This document shows positions 1 to 12,330 of a stretch of 64,000 nt of DNA, in pieces. The translations under genes and the position numbers were made by a program. The notes beneath the pieces were generated by a model. It had not been told where the DNA came from. It searched no databases and saw nothing but the letters and a program-made list of their open reading frames with translations. How positions within the stretch are numbered: position 1 is the first letter of the stretch; each line of letters begins with the position of its first letter. Source of the DNA: Allolobophora icterica (lineage: Eukaryota > Annelida > Clitellata > Crassiclitellata > Lumbricidae); the NCBI GenBank assembly GCA_963556255.1, contig OY744607.1, forward strand, positions 46,356,111 through 46,420,110, written 5' to 3'.

Positions 1-1
1 A

Positions 2-1765
2 CGTCGTTGGGTTACGACGATGCCTGAAGACAGCGTCCTAGTGAAGCTTGACTTCACTAACGCTTTTAACACTCTGCGCAGAGATTCGCTTCTAGAGGCA
101 GTGGCTAGAGACATCCCAGAGCTCTATCGTTTTGCTCACGCCGCCTACTCCAACCGTCCACTGTTACGATATGGCTCGAATATCATACGATCTGAAGAAG
201 GGACCCAGCAAGGCGATCCACTGGGCCCTCTGGAGTTCTGCCTTGTCTTACAACCGGTTCTGATAAAGCTGAGTTCGGATCTGCGCATTGGATACTTGGA
301 TGACCTGACATTGGGGGGTAGCAAGGAGTCAGTGGCCGCCGATGTTCACCTCATTGCGCAAGAATCAAAGAAGCTGGGTTTGCTCTTAAACCGCAGCAGA
401 TGTGAAATCGCCTGCCAGAACATCCAAACGCCGATCGATGACCCGGCGTTTCAAGACTTTACAAACATGGCCTTCGAACAGATGACCTTGTTGGGTGCGC
501 CTCTGATACAAGGTCCAGCTGTGGATAAGGTCTTAGAAACGAAAGCTAACGATCTTGAGAGAGCAATCGCAAGTCTATCCTTACTTCATACACATGATGC
601 TCTGGTTCTGCTGAGAAACAGTTTAAGTGTACCGAAGCTGTTATACAGTATGCGCACAGCCGTCTGTGCTAATTGTCCGGGCTTGGCTCGGTTCGACAAA
701 TTGTTGAGAGAAGGTTTATCGATCATCCTAAATGTAAACCTTGACGATGACCGGTGGCTCCAGGCTTCTTTGCCGGTGAGAGACGGTGGTCTGGGAGTTC
801 GTTGTGCATCTACGCTGGCACTTTCCGCCTTTCTGGCTTCTGCTGCTAGCACAACCGAACTGCAGTCATGCATCTTACCAACAGAGGCGGCTGAGATACC
901 ATACGAACTGGTCAATTCAGCACTCACCGCGTGGAAGACCCTGACAGATGCAGAACCACCAACAGGAACAGCAACTCATCGCCAAAAGGAGTGGGATATC
1001 CGATACACAGACAAGGCACGGACAGGCCTGCTCGAGTCCACCAGCTGTCCTCGCGATCGTGCTCGCCTCCTAGCTTCACGAGCACCTCATTCTGGTGACT
1101 GGATGCTAGCTCCTCCGGTGACTGCTTTGGGCCTTCGCCTTTCAGACGAGGAGATACGGATCGCTGTCGGGGTGAGGCTAGGCACGACACTCTGTGAGCC
1201 GCACTTGTGCCACCACTGCCGAGAAAATGTCGACGCAAGAGGGCTTCATGGTCTGGTTTGTAGAGGAGGAGGAGGGAAACAACAGCGGCACGCTATGCTC
1301 AACGATGTGATCTGGAGAGCGCTGAGCAGAGCGAAAATCCCTGCTCAGAAAGAGCCTCTCGGCCTCTCAAGAGGCAATGGAAAGCGACCAGACGGTGTCA
1401 CGCTGATTCCTTGGTCACGCGGACGATGCCTGACATGGGACGTGACAGTGCCCGATACCTACGCCACCTCCCACCTTGCCCACACATCCATCGGAGCTGG
1501 CGAAGCCGCGGAACGTGCAGTTCTGATCAAGAGGGCGAAATACGCAGCGATCACTAACACCCATACCTTTGTGGCGATCGCCTTGGAGACGGGCGGATCT
1601 TGGAGTGGCGAAGGTCTACAGTTCGTTGTGGAGCTGGGAAGCCGAATATCAGACTCAACGCACGATCCACTGGAGACATCGTATTTGTTCCAACGGATTT
1701 CAGTGGCCCTGCAACGTGGAAACGCCATCTGCCTTTCCAGGACCCTGCCACCTCTGTCTGAGTGA
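2..1765 (+). CDS. non-LTR retrotransposon ORF, reverse transcriptase plus restriction-like endonuclease (5' cut by window edge)
   Basis: The frame is open from the first bases of the window, so the protein is partial at its N-terminus; the first ATG is at 20. Numbering from that Met, reverse transcriptase motif A is VKLDFTNAFNT (D11), motif B is GTQQGDPLGP (61–70) and the catalytic motif C is YLDD (92–95). Further on come a CxxC…H…C zinc-knuckle-like cluster (about 395–420) and the restriction-like endonuclease signature KRPD (455–458) followed by D474. That order, RT then CCHC then PD…D, is known for RLE-encoding LINEs (R2, R4/Dong, NeSL, CRE groups), which nick target DNA and prime reverse transcription there. 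No stop or frameshift is visible over 1.7 kb, so the copy is young. The ORF stops about 20 bp before a (TAA)n tract, which fits an R4/Dong-like element, although the clade is my inference. Confidence 0.88.
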   Translation, partial: RRWVTTMPEDSVLVKLDFTNAFNTLRRDSLLEAVARDIPELYRFAHAAYSNRPLLRYGSNIIRSEEGTQQGDPLGPLEFCLVLQPVLIKLSSDLRIGYLDDLTLGGSKESVAADVHLIAQESKKLGLLLNRSRCEIACQNIQTPIDDPAFQDFTNMAFEQMTLLGAPLIQGPAVDKVLETKANDLERAIASLSLLHTHDALVLLRNSLSVPKLLYSMRTAVCANCPGLARFDKLLREGLSIILNVNLDDDRWLQASLPVRDGGLGVRCASTLALSAFLASAASTTELQSCILPTEAAEIPYELVNSALTAWKTLTDAEPPTGTATHRQKEWDIRYTDKARTGLLESTSCPRDRARLLASRAPHSGDWMLAPPVTALGLRLSDEEIRIAVGVRLGTTLCEPHLCHHCRENVDARGLHGLVCRGGGGKQQRHAMLNDVIWRALSRAKIPAQKEPLGLSRGNGKRPDGVTLIPWSRGRCLTWDVTVPDTYATSHLAHTSIGAGEAAERAVLIKRAKYAAITNTHTFVAIALETGGSWSGEGLQFVVELGSRISDSTHDPLETSYLFQRISVALQRGNAICLSRTLPPLSE

Positions 1766-1784
1766 CGCTGAAATGGCGCTTCAG

Positions 1785-2838
<1,054 letters not shown>

Positions 2839-2906
2839 AGTCCCAAGCCTGGATAAAGGAGGAGGGCGACGCTAATCATCTTTGTTATGACACAGCGTCG
2901 TTAAAC
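2839..2906 (+). repeat. dispersed repeat F, copy 1
   Basis: Core AGTCCCAAGCC…GGAGGAGGGCGACG…GTCGTTAAAC. The same 68 bp core recurs at 6060–6128 (reverse) and 7102–7169 (forward), with roughly 85–90% identity by eye. It is probably part of an old SINE or LINE tail; the full family length is not established. Confidence 0.75.
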
Positions 2907-4375
2907 CGAAACTACTACTCAGATGGGCAGCGGTGGTGAAGGATCTCATCCGATCAATTCACTGAAGAATGTGAAGGTTCGAGGCCAGATGGTCGCTACA
3001 GAGAAACGTCTTCATTTATAATTTTATTGGGGTCTAAACCTAAGATTCGTCTCTTTCGAGTTGGATATCCATTGTAGTCTGGCATTTGGTTTGCTTTTGA
3101 TCTATTGCATTTCTTCTTGACTTCTCCAGTGGATTATAAGTTTTTACTTCTATTTCACTCAAAACAACCATCTTCATAAAACATGTACTTCATAAATTCA
3201 GCTTCTCCAAATAAGTCTTTCCATTCACTTGTTATGACTATACTTCCCAATGGAGAGTCACGCACAATATCCCCTTTGATGAATCTGTCTTGAAGTGGCG
3301 CTATATAAATTTGCAATTAAAATCACAAGACCCCCATACATTTCGCTGCCTTCCATTAGTCATTCCCCGATGCTGTCAGCCACTCAGCCGCTTAAATGCA
3401 CGCTGACAGCGTGCGTGAGTGCATGAAAAACATGGCAGACAAACATTATCCCAAAATAATGCAGCCGAAGATTAACCTATCCCATAGCATCCTCCGAAGA
3501 TCTATGCAAATACAAAGCACAACGTCGGCATAGAATATCATAGCGTACATTAATTTTCTACACAGTGCCGTCAGCACAGATTCGGTGTACAGTGTGAGTG
3601 GAAAAAAGAGAGCACTTCTGTGTCCTTTTTATAACTACGAAAAATTATTAATAAATTTAAGAAAATTCAAATGGATTTTAATCTTGACTGTAACGGCTAG
3701 CGATTTTTGAAATTTTGGAGGTGCTCCGGTTAAGTGTGATTTCACTGTGAAGTCATTTGTGAGCAAACTATCTATGGTAAGACAGCGTTCGGTGAAAACA
3801 CAAAATAGTAATAAGCGAGTTGCGAGCGCGCCTCATTACCTGCGTCGAAGCCAATGGACATCTTGAACACCGATTTTATCTCAACGCGTGAAAAATAATA
3901 GCCAAATCTGTTTACTGGAACAAATGTAATGGAATATAATTAAATTCAATTTCAATTAAATTCAATTAATTGATTAAATTTGTTTAATTAAATTTAATTA
4001 ATTAATTTTAAATGAATGGAGTATTAAGTTTAATTTAATTTAAATCCAATTACAAATTTAATCTAATGTTGAATGTCATTTAAAGCTTTCCGGCGGTCGC
4101 TTTTTTCCGCCCATAGTGTTTAGTCTACGCGGAAATCCTATTGACGGCGAGATCACAGGAAATTTCCTGACAGTGAGCGACAAACAGATCGGATGTTGTT
4201 CTAATTATTGAAGCTGGTCTCAAAGCAGAATTATTCTTCGTAAGAAATCCGTTGCGTGATAAGACGCTGTTAACTGCGATTGATCGGCTTTCCTTACTGA
4301 CCTGCATGACCCTTGAACCGATACGGCTCTAGGAAACGGCGTGACGTCACGAATCGATCGAATATCGATCGATGA
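2907..4375. other. intergenic, no gene seen
   Basis: AT-rich, including a TTTAATT-rich low-complexity stretch at about 3935–4075. One copy of the recurring tail motif GGCGCTATATAAAT lies at 3297–3310 and may mark the end of an old LINE or SINE. Nothing coding is visible. Confidence 0.55.
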
Positions 4376-4502
4376 GGAAGAAGGAATGAATGGAGGAATG
4401 AAGGAGGAATGAAGGGAGGAATGAATGGAGGAATGAATGGAGGAATGAAGGAGGAATGAAGGGAGGAATGAAGGGAGGAATGAAGGGAGGGAAGGAAGGA
4501 GG
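4376..4502. repeat. GGAGGAATGAAT tandem repeat
   Basis: Degenerate purine-rich tandem of GAATGGAGGAAT/GAAGGGAGGAAT units, about ten copies. Confidence 0.9.
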
Positions 4503-4573
4503 GTCAGCGAAAGGATGCCATTCATACAGAATACAGATTGGACTATCACATGCATGAACTGATCCACAATGAG

Positions 4574-4643
4574 ACACACACACACACACACGCACACGCA
4601 CACGCACACGCACACGCACACGCACACACACACACACACACAC
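4574..4643. repeat. (CA)n / (CACACG)n microsatellite
   Basis: A CA tract with six CACACG units in its middle; CAGA-rich sequence follows to about 4698. Confidence 0.95.
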
Positions 4644-4802
4644 GTGCACTCAGACAGACAAACAGGCAGAGAGACAGACAGATAGACGACAGACAGACAC
4701 CCATAGTACTGTTTTGGATCTAAGTTGAGCCCCTTCGCCTCATGGTCTCCTACCCCGTAGCACGGTTAGCCCGGAAAAAGTCAGCACGGTAGTCTAACCT
4801 AG

Positions 4803-5021
4803 GTCTTCGTACTGTACCAAGAGGGAGCACTGACTCCACGTGCTGCTGTATCACGCAACAGCTGTCTGGTTGTTGACACAGGAGCCACAATGATTGTGCT
4901 GTTTTCCGACAATCGAAGTCCATTGCAATCGGTTTTGAGTGTGTACAATGGCTTTATCGTTCCGGCGTGTTCCGAAAGAGCCACGTGGGAACTGCGATAT
5001 GTTGCGTACCATTGTAATTAA
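4803..5021 (+). pseudogene. possible retropepsin-like aspartic protease relic
   Basis: A stop-to-stop frame of 72 codons without an internal ATG start. It contains CLVVDTGATMIVLFSD, with the DTGAT at 4875–4889. Hydrophobic-hydrophobic-DTGA(T/S) is the active-site signature of retropepsins encoded by LTR retrotransposons. Only this one motif matches, no neighbouring reverse transcriptase or integrase was seen, and the frame ends in a minisatellite, so if real it is a short relic. Chance resemblance is quite possible. Confidence 0.35.
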
Positions 5022-5085
5022 TGGATTCCCATTGTAATTAATGGATTCCCATTGTAAATAATGGCGTCCCAGTGTAAATAATGGT
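5010..5085. repeat. 23-bp minisatellite, about 3.5 units
   Basis: Repeats of CATTGTAATTAATGGATTCC, the later ones altered to GTAAATAATGG. Confidence 0.85.
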
Positions 5086-5283
5086 CTCAGAACCGGAGAG
5101 CTGATCCGTTTTTTGTTGCTGCGCGGTGTAATTACTTTTTTGTATGGCGCGCCGTGGAAGTAATAATAGTCGTCTGCGACGGACGATGATATTTCTCTTT
5201 TCCGAATGGCTGCGTCAAGTGTGTAGGGTATTAAAGTGCGGCGGTCGAATTGTAGGCTTCTAGGCCTTGACATCGCATTATAA

Positions 5284-5410
5284 TCCTGGTCTTATTATTA
5301 TTAGGCCTGGTCTTATTATAGATGGACCTGATCTTATTGTTTACAGACCTGGCCTTATTATTTATAGATCTCGTCTAATTATTAATAGACCTGGTCTAAT
5401 TATTAATCGG
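5284..5410. repeat. minisatellite of TAGACCTGGTCTTATTATTA type
   Basis: Five to six diverged units of about 22–30 bp; more units of the same type lie at 5765–5830 and near 5895, so one longer array may have been split. Confidence 0.8.
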
Positions 5411-5929
5411 CATGAGAATTGTACATAAAAGACTGGGTGGGAGTTAGACATTGATCCACGTGGAGTTGAATATTTTATTCGTATTTTGTAAACTGATGTC
5501 AGCGAAGTTTGAAAGCAGTAGATTTCAACGCTAGCAATTCGAATCAAAATCAATTCCTTTGTTGATAAAATTCAAAAATGCATAAATGTTGCACCATGGA
5601 AATGTCTTCTCTTTGTCAGAGACTAGGGTCAAATAATGCTAAATCACACTAGCACAACTGAGGGGGTTGTAAAGGACCCTCCTGGGATGTGCAATGAAGA
5701 CTTAACTGTGGGGTCCTAAGAAAGACTAGGGGGTTGAACCCCAAACAATTCTCACCCTGTTATAAATGTACCTGGTCTTATTATTAATAGACTGGTCTTA
5801 TTATTAATAGACCTGGTCCTATTATTAGGCATCTAGAAGACTATTTACATCCGTATTCACGGCCTAATTAATATTCATAGCTTATTACTAATATGCCTGG
5901 TCTGACCGTACAATACATTGTAGTTGGGA

Positions 5930-6045
5930 AGATAAAACGGCGAGGGAGAGGACTAGCCACCCATCTTCATAGGCCGAGACTAAGAAAAATTAAGTCACTA
6001 ATACTTTCTACCCATGGCTACCTTTTAGGTTAATTTGAGTAGTAG
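5930..6045 (+). repeat. SINE family B, 3' fragment
   Basis: Shares the conserved body GAGGACT.GCCACCC…TATGCCGAG.CTAAGAAAA…CACT with the full-length family B copies inside CUL3 introns (47534, 48622, 56139) but lacks the tRNA-like head. Confidence 0.7.
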
Positions 6046-6059
6046 CAGTAGTAGTCTCA

Positions 6060-6128
6060 GTTTAGCGACACTGTGTGATAACAAAGATCATTATCGTCGC
6101 CCTCCTCCTTTATACAGGCTTGGGACTG
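6060..6128 (-). repeat. dispersed repeat F, copy 2
   Basis: Reverse complement of the copy at 2839–2906. Confidence 0.75.
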
Positions 6129-7101
6129 GCACTTCAGGAATACGCGCTCGAGCAGTGGCAGAGTAGTTTGAGGAATGCTCGGCTTATCACATATAAATGA
6201 AAAGCTTAAAAAGGTGTGTAAGGGTTCCTCTTCTTTCCACTAAGCTAACCCTCAGTAGATGGGAAATAAGTCAACAACATCAAAAAGTAAACAAATATTC
6301 TATTATAACATCGCGGAAGCTAAGAGAGTCTAAGAAAATTATGAAGATTATTACAAAGAAAATTAAAAATTATAAATTATAAAATTATTCCAGAAATTAT
6401 GAATTACAAAAATTATAAATTATTGTATATTATGTTTTCAGATTGCAGCCTGAAGCTCAAAGTACAATTATACCGCACTGATGATACATTTACCCCCAAA
6501 CATTTTCCTTCTCCTTATAGGTCTTTAATACTTCGCGGATGCCTATCACAAAACGCCACCTGGTGACGGTAATTGCCCTTACCTTCGATGACGACTTCGT
6601 GACAACAGACGAGTATAGAGAAGACCTATAAACAATCAGACAGTCACGCGTTTACCCAAGACGAAAAATAATGTCATATTTTACCTAGCCTTATCTCATC
6701 TTACGTCATCTTACCTGAGTTACCTCTGGCACCCAGGGTGCCGCTATTAACCAAATAGCGCACTCTTTAAACACCTTTAACAAGTTTTCAGTTAATGCTA
6801 TATAAACCTTGAACATAGTTCTCTCTAACAGTGAATGGACGACAGTTGATGTTAAACGACCTTTGATGCCAGCAGATGTAGTTGAACTGTTGCATTCAAT
6901 CCAATCCAATTAGTGAGAGCGCTCACTTTAGGCACCACAGCTTAATAGTTATTTCCGCTCCTATAAACTATTTCTATGTAATAAGTTGCGCTAAAGTCAG
7001 CTTGAGTCTTTGATTAAACAAAAATTGATTGATTGATTGATTGATTTAGTAAGGTGTCAACTGGGGCTATATATGCATGGGAACGAACTTCTGGTTGTAC
7101 T
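6129..7101. other. intergenic, no gene seen
   Basis: AT-rich, with an A-rich block at about 6330–6420 and a (TTGA)n tract at 7026–7046. A CTCF-like core lies at 6553–6566. No coding sequence is recognisable. Confidence 0.55.
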
Positions 7102-7169
7102 AGTCCCAAGCCAGGAAAAAGGAGGAGGGCGACGCGAATCATCTTTGTTATGACACAGTGTCGTTAAAC
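7102..7169 (+). repeat. dispersed repeat F, copy 3
   Basis: Forward copy of the same core as 2839–2906, ending in GTCGTTAAAC. Confidence 0.75.
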
Positions 7170-8339
7170 AGCAACTTACTAGGCCCCTACTACTTGATCG
7201 GTTAGAGCGCTCATTTTTGACACCTTTACTACGGTATTAACTCGTGCTATATAGGCATAAGACACAAAACACCCAATTAATTTATAAGGTTGGTAACGTT
7301 GACGTAAAAACGCCCTCGAAGCCATAAGAAATCGTTAGACAATTGAAACCCAGTCCGACTGATTTTTAGTGTAGGTTGTATTTTGCCAACAATCTTTCTG
7401 GAACAGTTTTTTTTATGGAAATTCAACTGTTTTTGGTTATGTCCAAGAAACGTATCCAGCAAAACTGTTGATGCTTATGAAACTGTCAAGCAGCCAGTTC
7501 CAGTACTGCTGAGAGGTGCTTAAAAACTTGAAACTAATACTAATGTTAGAGTGTTAGACTGTGTTTAGACCCCTTTAAATAGCGTATTCAGATTATATAT
7601 ATACAACAATTCCGTTCAATCCATTTCTCAAAAGAAAAAATTGAAAAAACTTTTGTTTACAAAACCTTATGTATAAATAGATTTACCTATGTATAAATTA
7701 GACATTTATTAAGCTGTTCATATGATAAAGAACTGTCGTTTTCACTGTTTGCATATATTTCTATAACATTGTTTGATTTCATTGACAAATAACTTCTTAA
7801 AATTCAAAAGTAGAATAAGAATGTCATGTCATAATTATATCCGTTGTAAACTTGTAATCAACGCTGCTTCAAAATTTCAATAACTATATTAAGAATCTCA
7901 TATGCATTAACATTGTTTATCAATAATCTTTTTTATATTTGAAATTTCTTGTGTATGACAGTTGCTGCAAAATCTTGTTTAATTTGCATCAGACAATACC
8001 TAATCATAATATGTATATCACAGGCATCGTCAAGTGAATTTCTGTCGTTAAACAATGAATATTAGTGACCTTTGTGTAAGAGTAAGACTCTGTTTTATTA
8101 AGGAACGTTATAAATATAAGTTGTATTGTATTGTAATTGTAAGTTCTTTTTCGACACCTTTAAATGGTGCCTTTCAAACTCTATTAATTTCTCATTTTCA
8201 TCGTTCCCTGCTAACTGAAAATCGACGACATACCTTTGGAACCTGAATTATACCATACTAACGGCGAGAACTGTTCAATATAATTTATGACGACAGCACG
8301 TATGTATAGGCCTACTCTGTTACAAGAAGGCATAAGCTG
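7170..8339. other. intergenic, no gene seen
   Basis: Very AT-rich. It holds only diverged copies of the GACACCTTTAAA module (near 7218, 7566 and 8152) that recurs through 6.7–13.5 kb. Confidence 0.55.
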
Positions 8340-8480
8340 TGGCAACGTTCACTTTGCAACGCGGAGATTACGACTTCGAACCTTCTCCTCTGAGACGATA
8401 ACTGTGTAGGGTTCTTAAGCAAGTCATTCGCTCACAACTGCTCAGCGCCATCGATTGATGCTTGATCATTAGATAGTGAC
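8340..8480 (+). repeat. SINE family C, diverged copy
   Basis: Reads AACGCGGAGATTACGACTTCGAA…, then CTGTGTAGGG…CTCACAACTGCTCAGCGCCATCGAT…GATGCTTGATCATTAGATAG. This is the forward form of the tRNA-derived SINE found mostly in reverse orientation elsewhere, for example 46672–46826. Confidence 0.7.
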
Positions 8481-8946
8481 CTTAATAATTACGTTAAAAT
8501 AATTAAACAACAAAATTATGATATCTTTCCTAATTTTACCTTATCTTACTATTTCATAATTTACCTCACATTATCATATCACTCCTACTACACCTTATTA
8601 AAACATATCTTACCTTAATAAATTAATTAATAAATTCTTAATAAAGAATATACTTACTTTACTTACTTACTTATCCCTTACCTTATCCATTCATATCTTA
8701 CTGTACCTTATGTTACCTTACCTCACCTTACCTCGCCGGACCTTACCTTGCCGGGTTCAATGCCGGCGATGCGAGCACGGCGCTCTGTAAAGTGGCGGTC
8801 AGAGACGAAGGGTAAAGGTCACCGATTTGTCCAATATGAATGACGCACACAGACACAAATTCAAACACACCCATGCATACACAAACGAACATAAATCCAT
8901 ACACACGTGCACACGTAAATGAACGTACACACATACACAACTAGAA

Positions 8947-9000
8947 ACACACACACACACACACACACACACATGCACACACACACATGCACACACACAG
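8947..9000. repeat. (CA)n microsatellite
   Basis: CA dinucleotides with occasional CATG, embedded in a wider ACATACAC-rich stretch from 8840 to 9130. Confidence 0.95.
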
Positions 9001-9183
9001 ATGCACAAAGACATCCATACAGCACACACACACGAATACACATATATGCACACACAAACATACACACATCTAAGCACACATACACAAACATACACACATC
9101 TAAGCACGCATGCGTACAAACGTACAACGTACAGACATGTCGACCGCCTCATGAGAACAGTACTAAACGTCAAACGGGCAATA

Positions 9184-9972
9184 ATTTATATAGCGCCAGC
9201 TGCCTCACGAAGCCGAAAAGAAACAGTGTCCCTCCTCGGTACCCATAAACGCACTCCGAATGACCGCAGCGCTGTCTAGCGTCCAACCTCGAAAATAATG
9301 TGGCCAATATTGTCATGTTTAATACAGCGTTATATCGTTTTTAATCGATGTTTTTCATCTGTGCGTCACTTTCGTTCAATCGTTACGGAATGAGTCGCTA
9401 GTCAATGCAAAAATGTTTCCTATCGACGTCAACGAGTTTTAATGTCTTTATAAGATGTCGTTAGATTGTTTGCATCCATCCAAGGACCCTATATTGTATA
9501 AAAGGTCCTTGGTATCCATCGAGCCGACAAAATCAGTGCCGTTAAACTGTGAATACTCATGCAAACGCTAGGCTACGTTTAGACACCTTCAAATTACTTT
9601 TCAAGACGCGATATAGTAAATTTCTTCCAATCGTTAGTTCTGAGTAAAGTATTCCTGGTGCAAACGAAAATTAAACATGGCGTTAAAGGATATAAAGATC
9701 AAATATTTAAAAATTTGGTAAAAGATTATAAAAAGGAAAAAAGGAAGAAAAATACATGTATTTGTGAAAATATATGCAGAAAAGAGCCTACACGTGGCCA
9801 TCAATACAATACAATATTCGCTTACTGAGGAAAACAAGCTGACGTGCCGCAACTTGGTAGACCTACGTTACAAGAGATAGAGTTTGCTCTTTTAGTAGGC
9901 TAAGAGGTTTTATACAGAATCCGGGGGTATAATTGTAATCTCTTTTTTTGTAAAATGAATTTATGCGATCTA
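9184..9972. other. intergenic, no gene seen
   Basis: Begins with a reverse copy of the LINE/SINE tail motif (ATTTATATAGCGCC, 9184–9197), then AT-rich sequence. Diverged copies of the GTCGACGTCAACG module (9422) and GACACCTT module (9579) are present. Confidence 0.5.
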
Positions 9973-10230
9973 TTACGAAGATGGTGTTGGTGACTGGAAA
10001 AGGGAAAAAGTACCAGAGTACATGATAGGCCCTACTGTTCTTGCTACTGCCTGAAAGAGGCTCGCATCAGCAGTTTCGGCCAACTCGTTAGCAGTAAGAT
10101 CAGGTGTTGTAATAAATCCTCCTGGTTTCATTCGATTTATCAAAAGCTCAATTTTGATTTTGTCCTTCAAGCTAGCAGAGCCGCACCAAGCTGGTGAGAC
10201 ATATATTAGTTGTGCGATCGCCATTGCCAT
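9973..10230 (-). pseudogene. non-LTR retrotransposon C-terminal fragment
   Basis: An 85-residue frame on the minus strand contains YVSPAWCG, then …INRMKPGGF…, then TANELAETADASLFQAV. This arrangement, with a 'Y.SPAW.G' segment, a small-residue linker and '.ELAE.AD..LF', is typical of the region after the RT domain of CR1/Jockey-like LINEs. No upstream RT motif was found, so this is a short relic. Confidence 0.55.
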
Positions 10231-10838
10231 TGTGATGTCATGAAGGGCAAGGGCCAGGAGTCCGTGTGAACGGATGACACGAAGAGCATAGATCAGCAGA
10301 AATTACTCTGATGAGATGCATAAGGGCAAAATGAATACAGGAAAGCCCTAAAGGTCACAGAAAATCTTAGGACTGTTACAGTAATAGCCACGAGAAATGA
10401 TTTTATGGCAGTTATAGAAAAATATTATACAGAAAATGTAATTGAAAGACTCTCTGTACTTGTTTATTGCTTGAACTAATTCGACAATAAACCAACGGAA
10501 GGAAGAAAACTTCATTTGAAAGAAAGAAAGGAAAACGAGGAATTACCAAAATTATTAACATCATCAAAGAAATCGCAAGCAAAGGAAAACAAGACGACGA
10601 CATCATGACATTCACATCTGGATGACGAACAAGGGAACATGTAAAGGGAACACTAAATACCATATATACTTTCGAGTTGTCGTCAATATCCTTTGATGAC
10701 ATACGACGACATGAACCTTGGATTATATAGGCCTATATACTCGTAAATGCAGTTTACACTATGTCAGACAGCTATGTAAGACGAAGTCGAAGCCAACGCT
10801 CATTACATCACAAGATTTCTATTATTATTAGGCCTATT

Positions 10839-11232
10839 CAGTGGCGGCGCCAGACAGTTTTTGTAACCAGGGCATAGCCAGGGCAGTCATCCAAGTAACC
10901 AGTGCACAGGGCGATTTATGGAGAGCGCGGTAGCGCGATCATAAATGGAGACCATGCTATAAGATCGCGCTACCGCACTTGCCATAAATCGCCCCAGCAC
11001 TAATATTTTTGATTATAGTGCGCAAAGCCCCCGGAAGCTGAACGCTTTTTGACATTTGTAAAGGAAATTTTAACATTTCAGTGAAGTAAGTGAATTTATG
11101 TCTCAGTATATAAGAAATATGCCCGAACAAATTCTGGACAGGGCAAAAATTTTGGCAGGGCATCGACCAGGGCAAAGGCTTTCTATTACCAGGGCATATG
11201 CCCTGGCGCGCCCTGGTGTAGCGCCGCCTCTG
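10839..11232. mobile_element. hAT-type MITE with perfect 8-bp TSD
   Basis: Termini CAGTGGCGGCGCC… and …GCGCCGCCTCTG are inverted repeats. The element is flanked by the direct repeat GGCCTATT at 10831–10838 and 11233–11240. An 8-bp duplication with CAG…CTG ends is diagnostic of the hAT superfamily. At 394 bp it has no transposase and is non-autonomous. Inside is an imperfect hairpin (about 10911–10996) and repeated CCAGGGCA words. Confidence 0.9.
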
Positions 11233-12002
11233 GGCCTATTATTTACTAATATTATAAGGTTGTGTTCGACACCTTTAAATTGTTTGTCTCCGACGCTACA
11301 TAACACCGAAATTCGTTTAATCTCACACCTGGATTCTGTCGCTCAACACCGAAAGAAAAATTATGAATTTTGGAATCTAGCCTACATCATGTAAAGAAAA
11401 CGTAATAAAAGGAAAACACAACGTCGACAAACTATACTGAACAAATGAACATTCTACAAGAAAAGGGAACATTAAAATACCAGTATTCAAATATTCGTCA
11501 ACGGTCTTTTATGTCATAAGACGACGTTAAACCTCAGAATCATTCACTGTAGTAATGAATGAATCGGCCTACAACAGGTGTGGTAACTTTTGGTAAGGTC
11601 GACGTCAAGATGCTCTTAAACACTGGACTCTACTAACCTTTCACTAATAAACGCCCTCTGACAAGGTTCTGTGTTGGCAAGACTATTTATATGCTTCGGT
11701 TAAAAGTTTTACAAATATTTCCATAACTCCTCCACTCCCTCCAGCTTAAATTGCCAGCTTACTTAAGGTGACCTTAAACATCTTTAGCTGACGGAAGGTA
11801 AAGGCGACTTCAACGGCCATTTAGGTTACAAGATGTCGTTATAGACATGGATAAGACAATGCTGTCCTTAGACACCTCTAGAACATAACCAACCGATGCT
11901 ATATATTTATTAAGCGCAGCCATCTCTCGGCAATAAAAAAAACATGTCAATGTAAACACAACATGTCAATGTAAACACAACTAGGTGAGATAATAATAAT
12001 AA
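11233..12002. other. intergenic, no gene seen
   Basis: AT-rich with several diverged copies of the two short modules described in the findings (near 11268, 11494, 11800 and 11870). Two adjacent ACATGTCAATGTAAAC units lie at 11942–11973. Confidence 0.5.
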
Positions 12003-12330
12003 TAATAATAATAATCTTTTCTTTATTTAAGCGCCTGCTAACCGCACTGCGCTGTACAGTGAACATACATATAGTAGAAACGGCAGCCACGCAGGGCGCC
12101 TTACATGCATGTATACAGTAGAAGCACATGATAACAGTTTTACAGGAGTCGAATATAACTGTTTGAACGGCAGCCAACAGGGCGCCAATCACGGCCTACT
12201 ATTAATTTAACCACCGCCGCCACCTAGCGAGTGAAAGGCTGAATAAACCTTACGGGGTCTACGGGAATCGATCTTGGTACCTACTGTTCTTCACGCCAGT
12301 GTGTTATCCATTACTCTACGGGCCCCCGAC
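12003..12330 (-). repeat. tRNA-derived SINE family E, copy 1
   Basis: On the minus strand it starts with a tRNA-like promoter, TAATGGATAACAC (box A-like) and AAGATCGATTCCCGT (box B-like), and ends in TTAAATAAAG plus (ATT)n at 11991–12015. A second copy about 90% identical by eye lies at 14766–15098. Length is about 330 bp. Confidence 0.8.
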
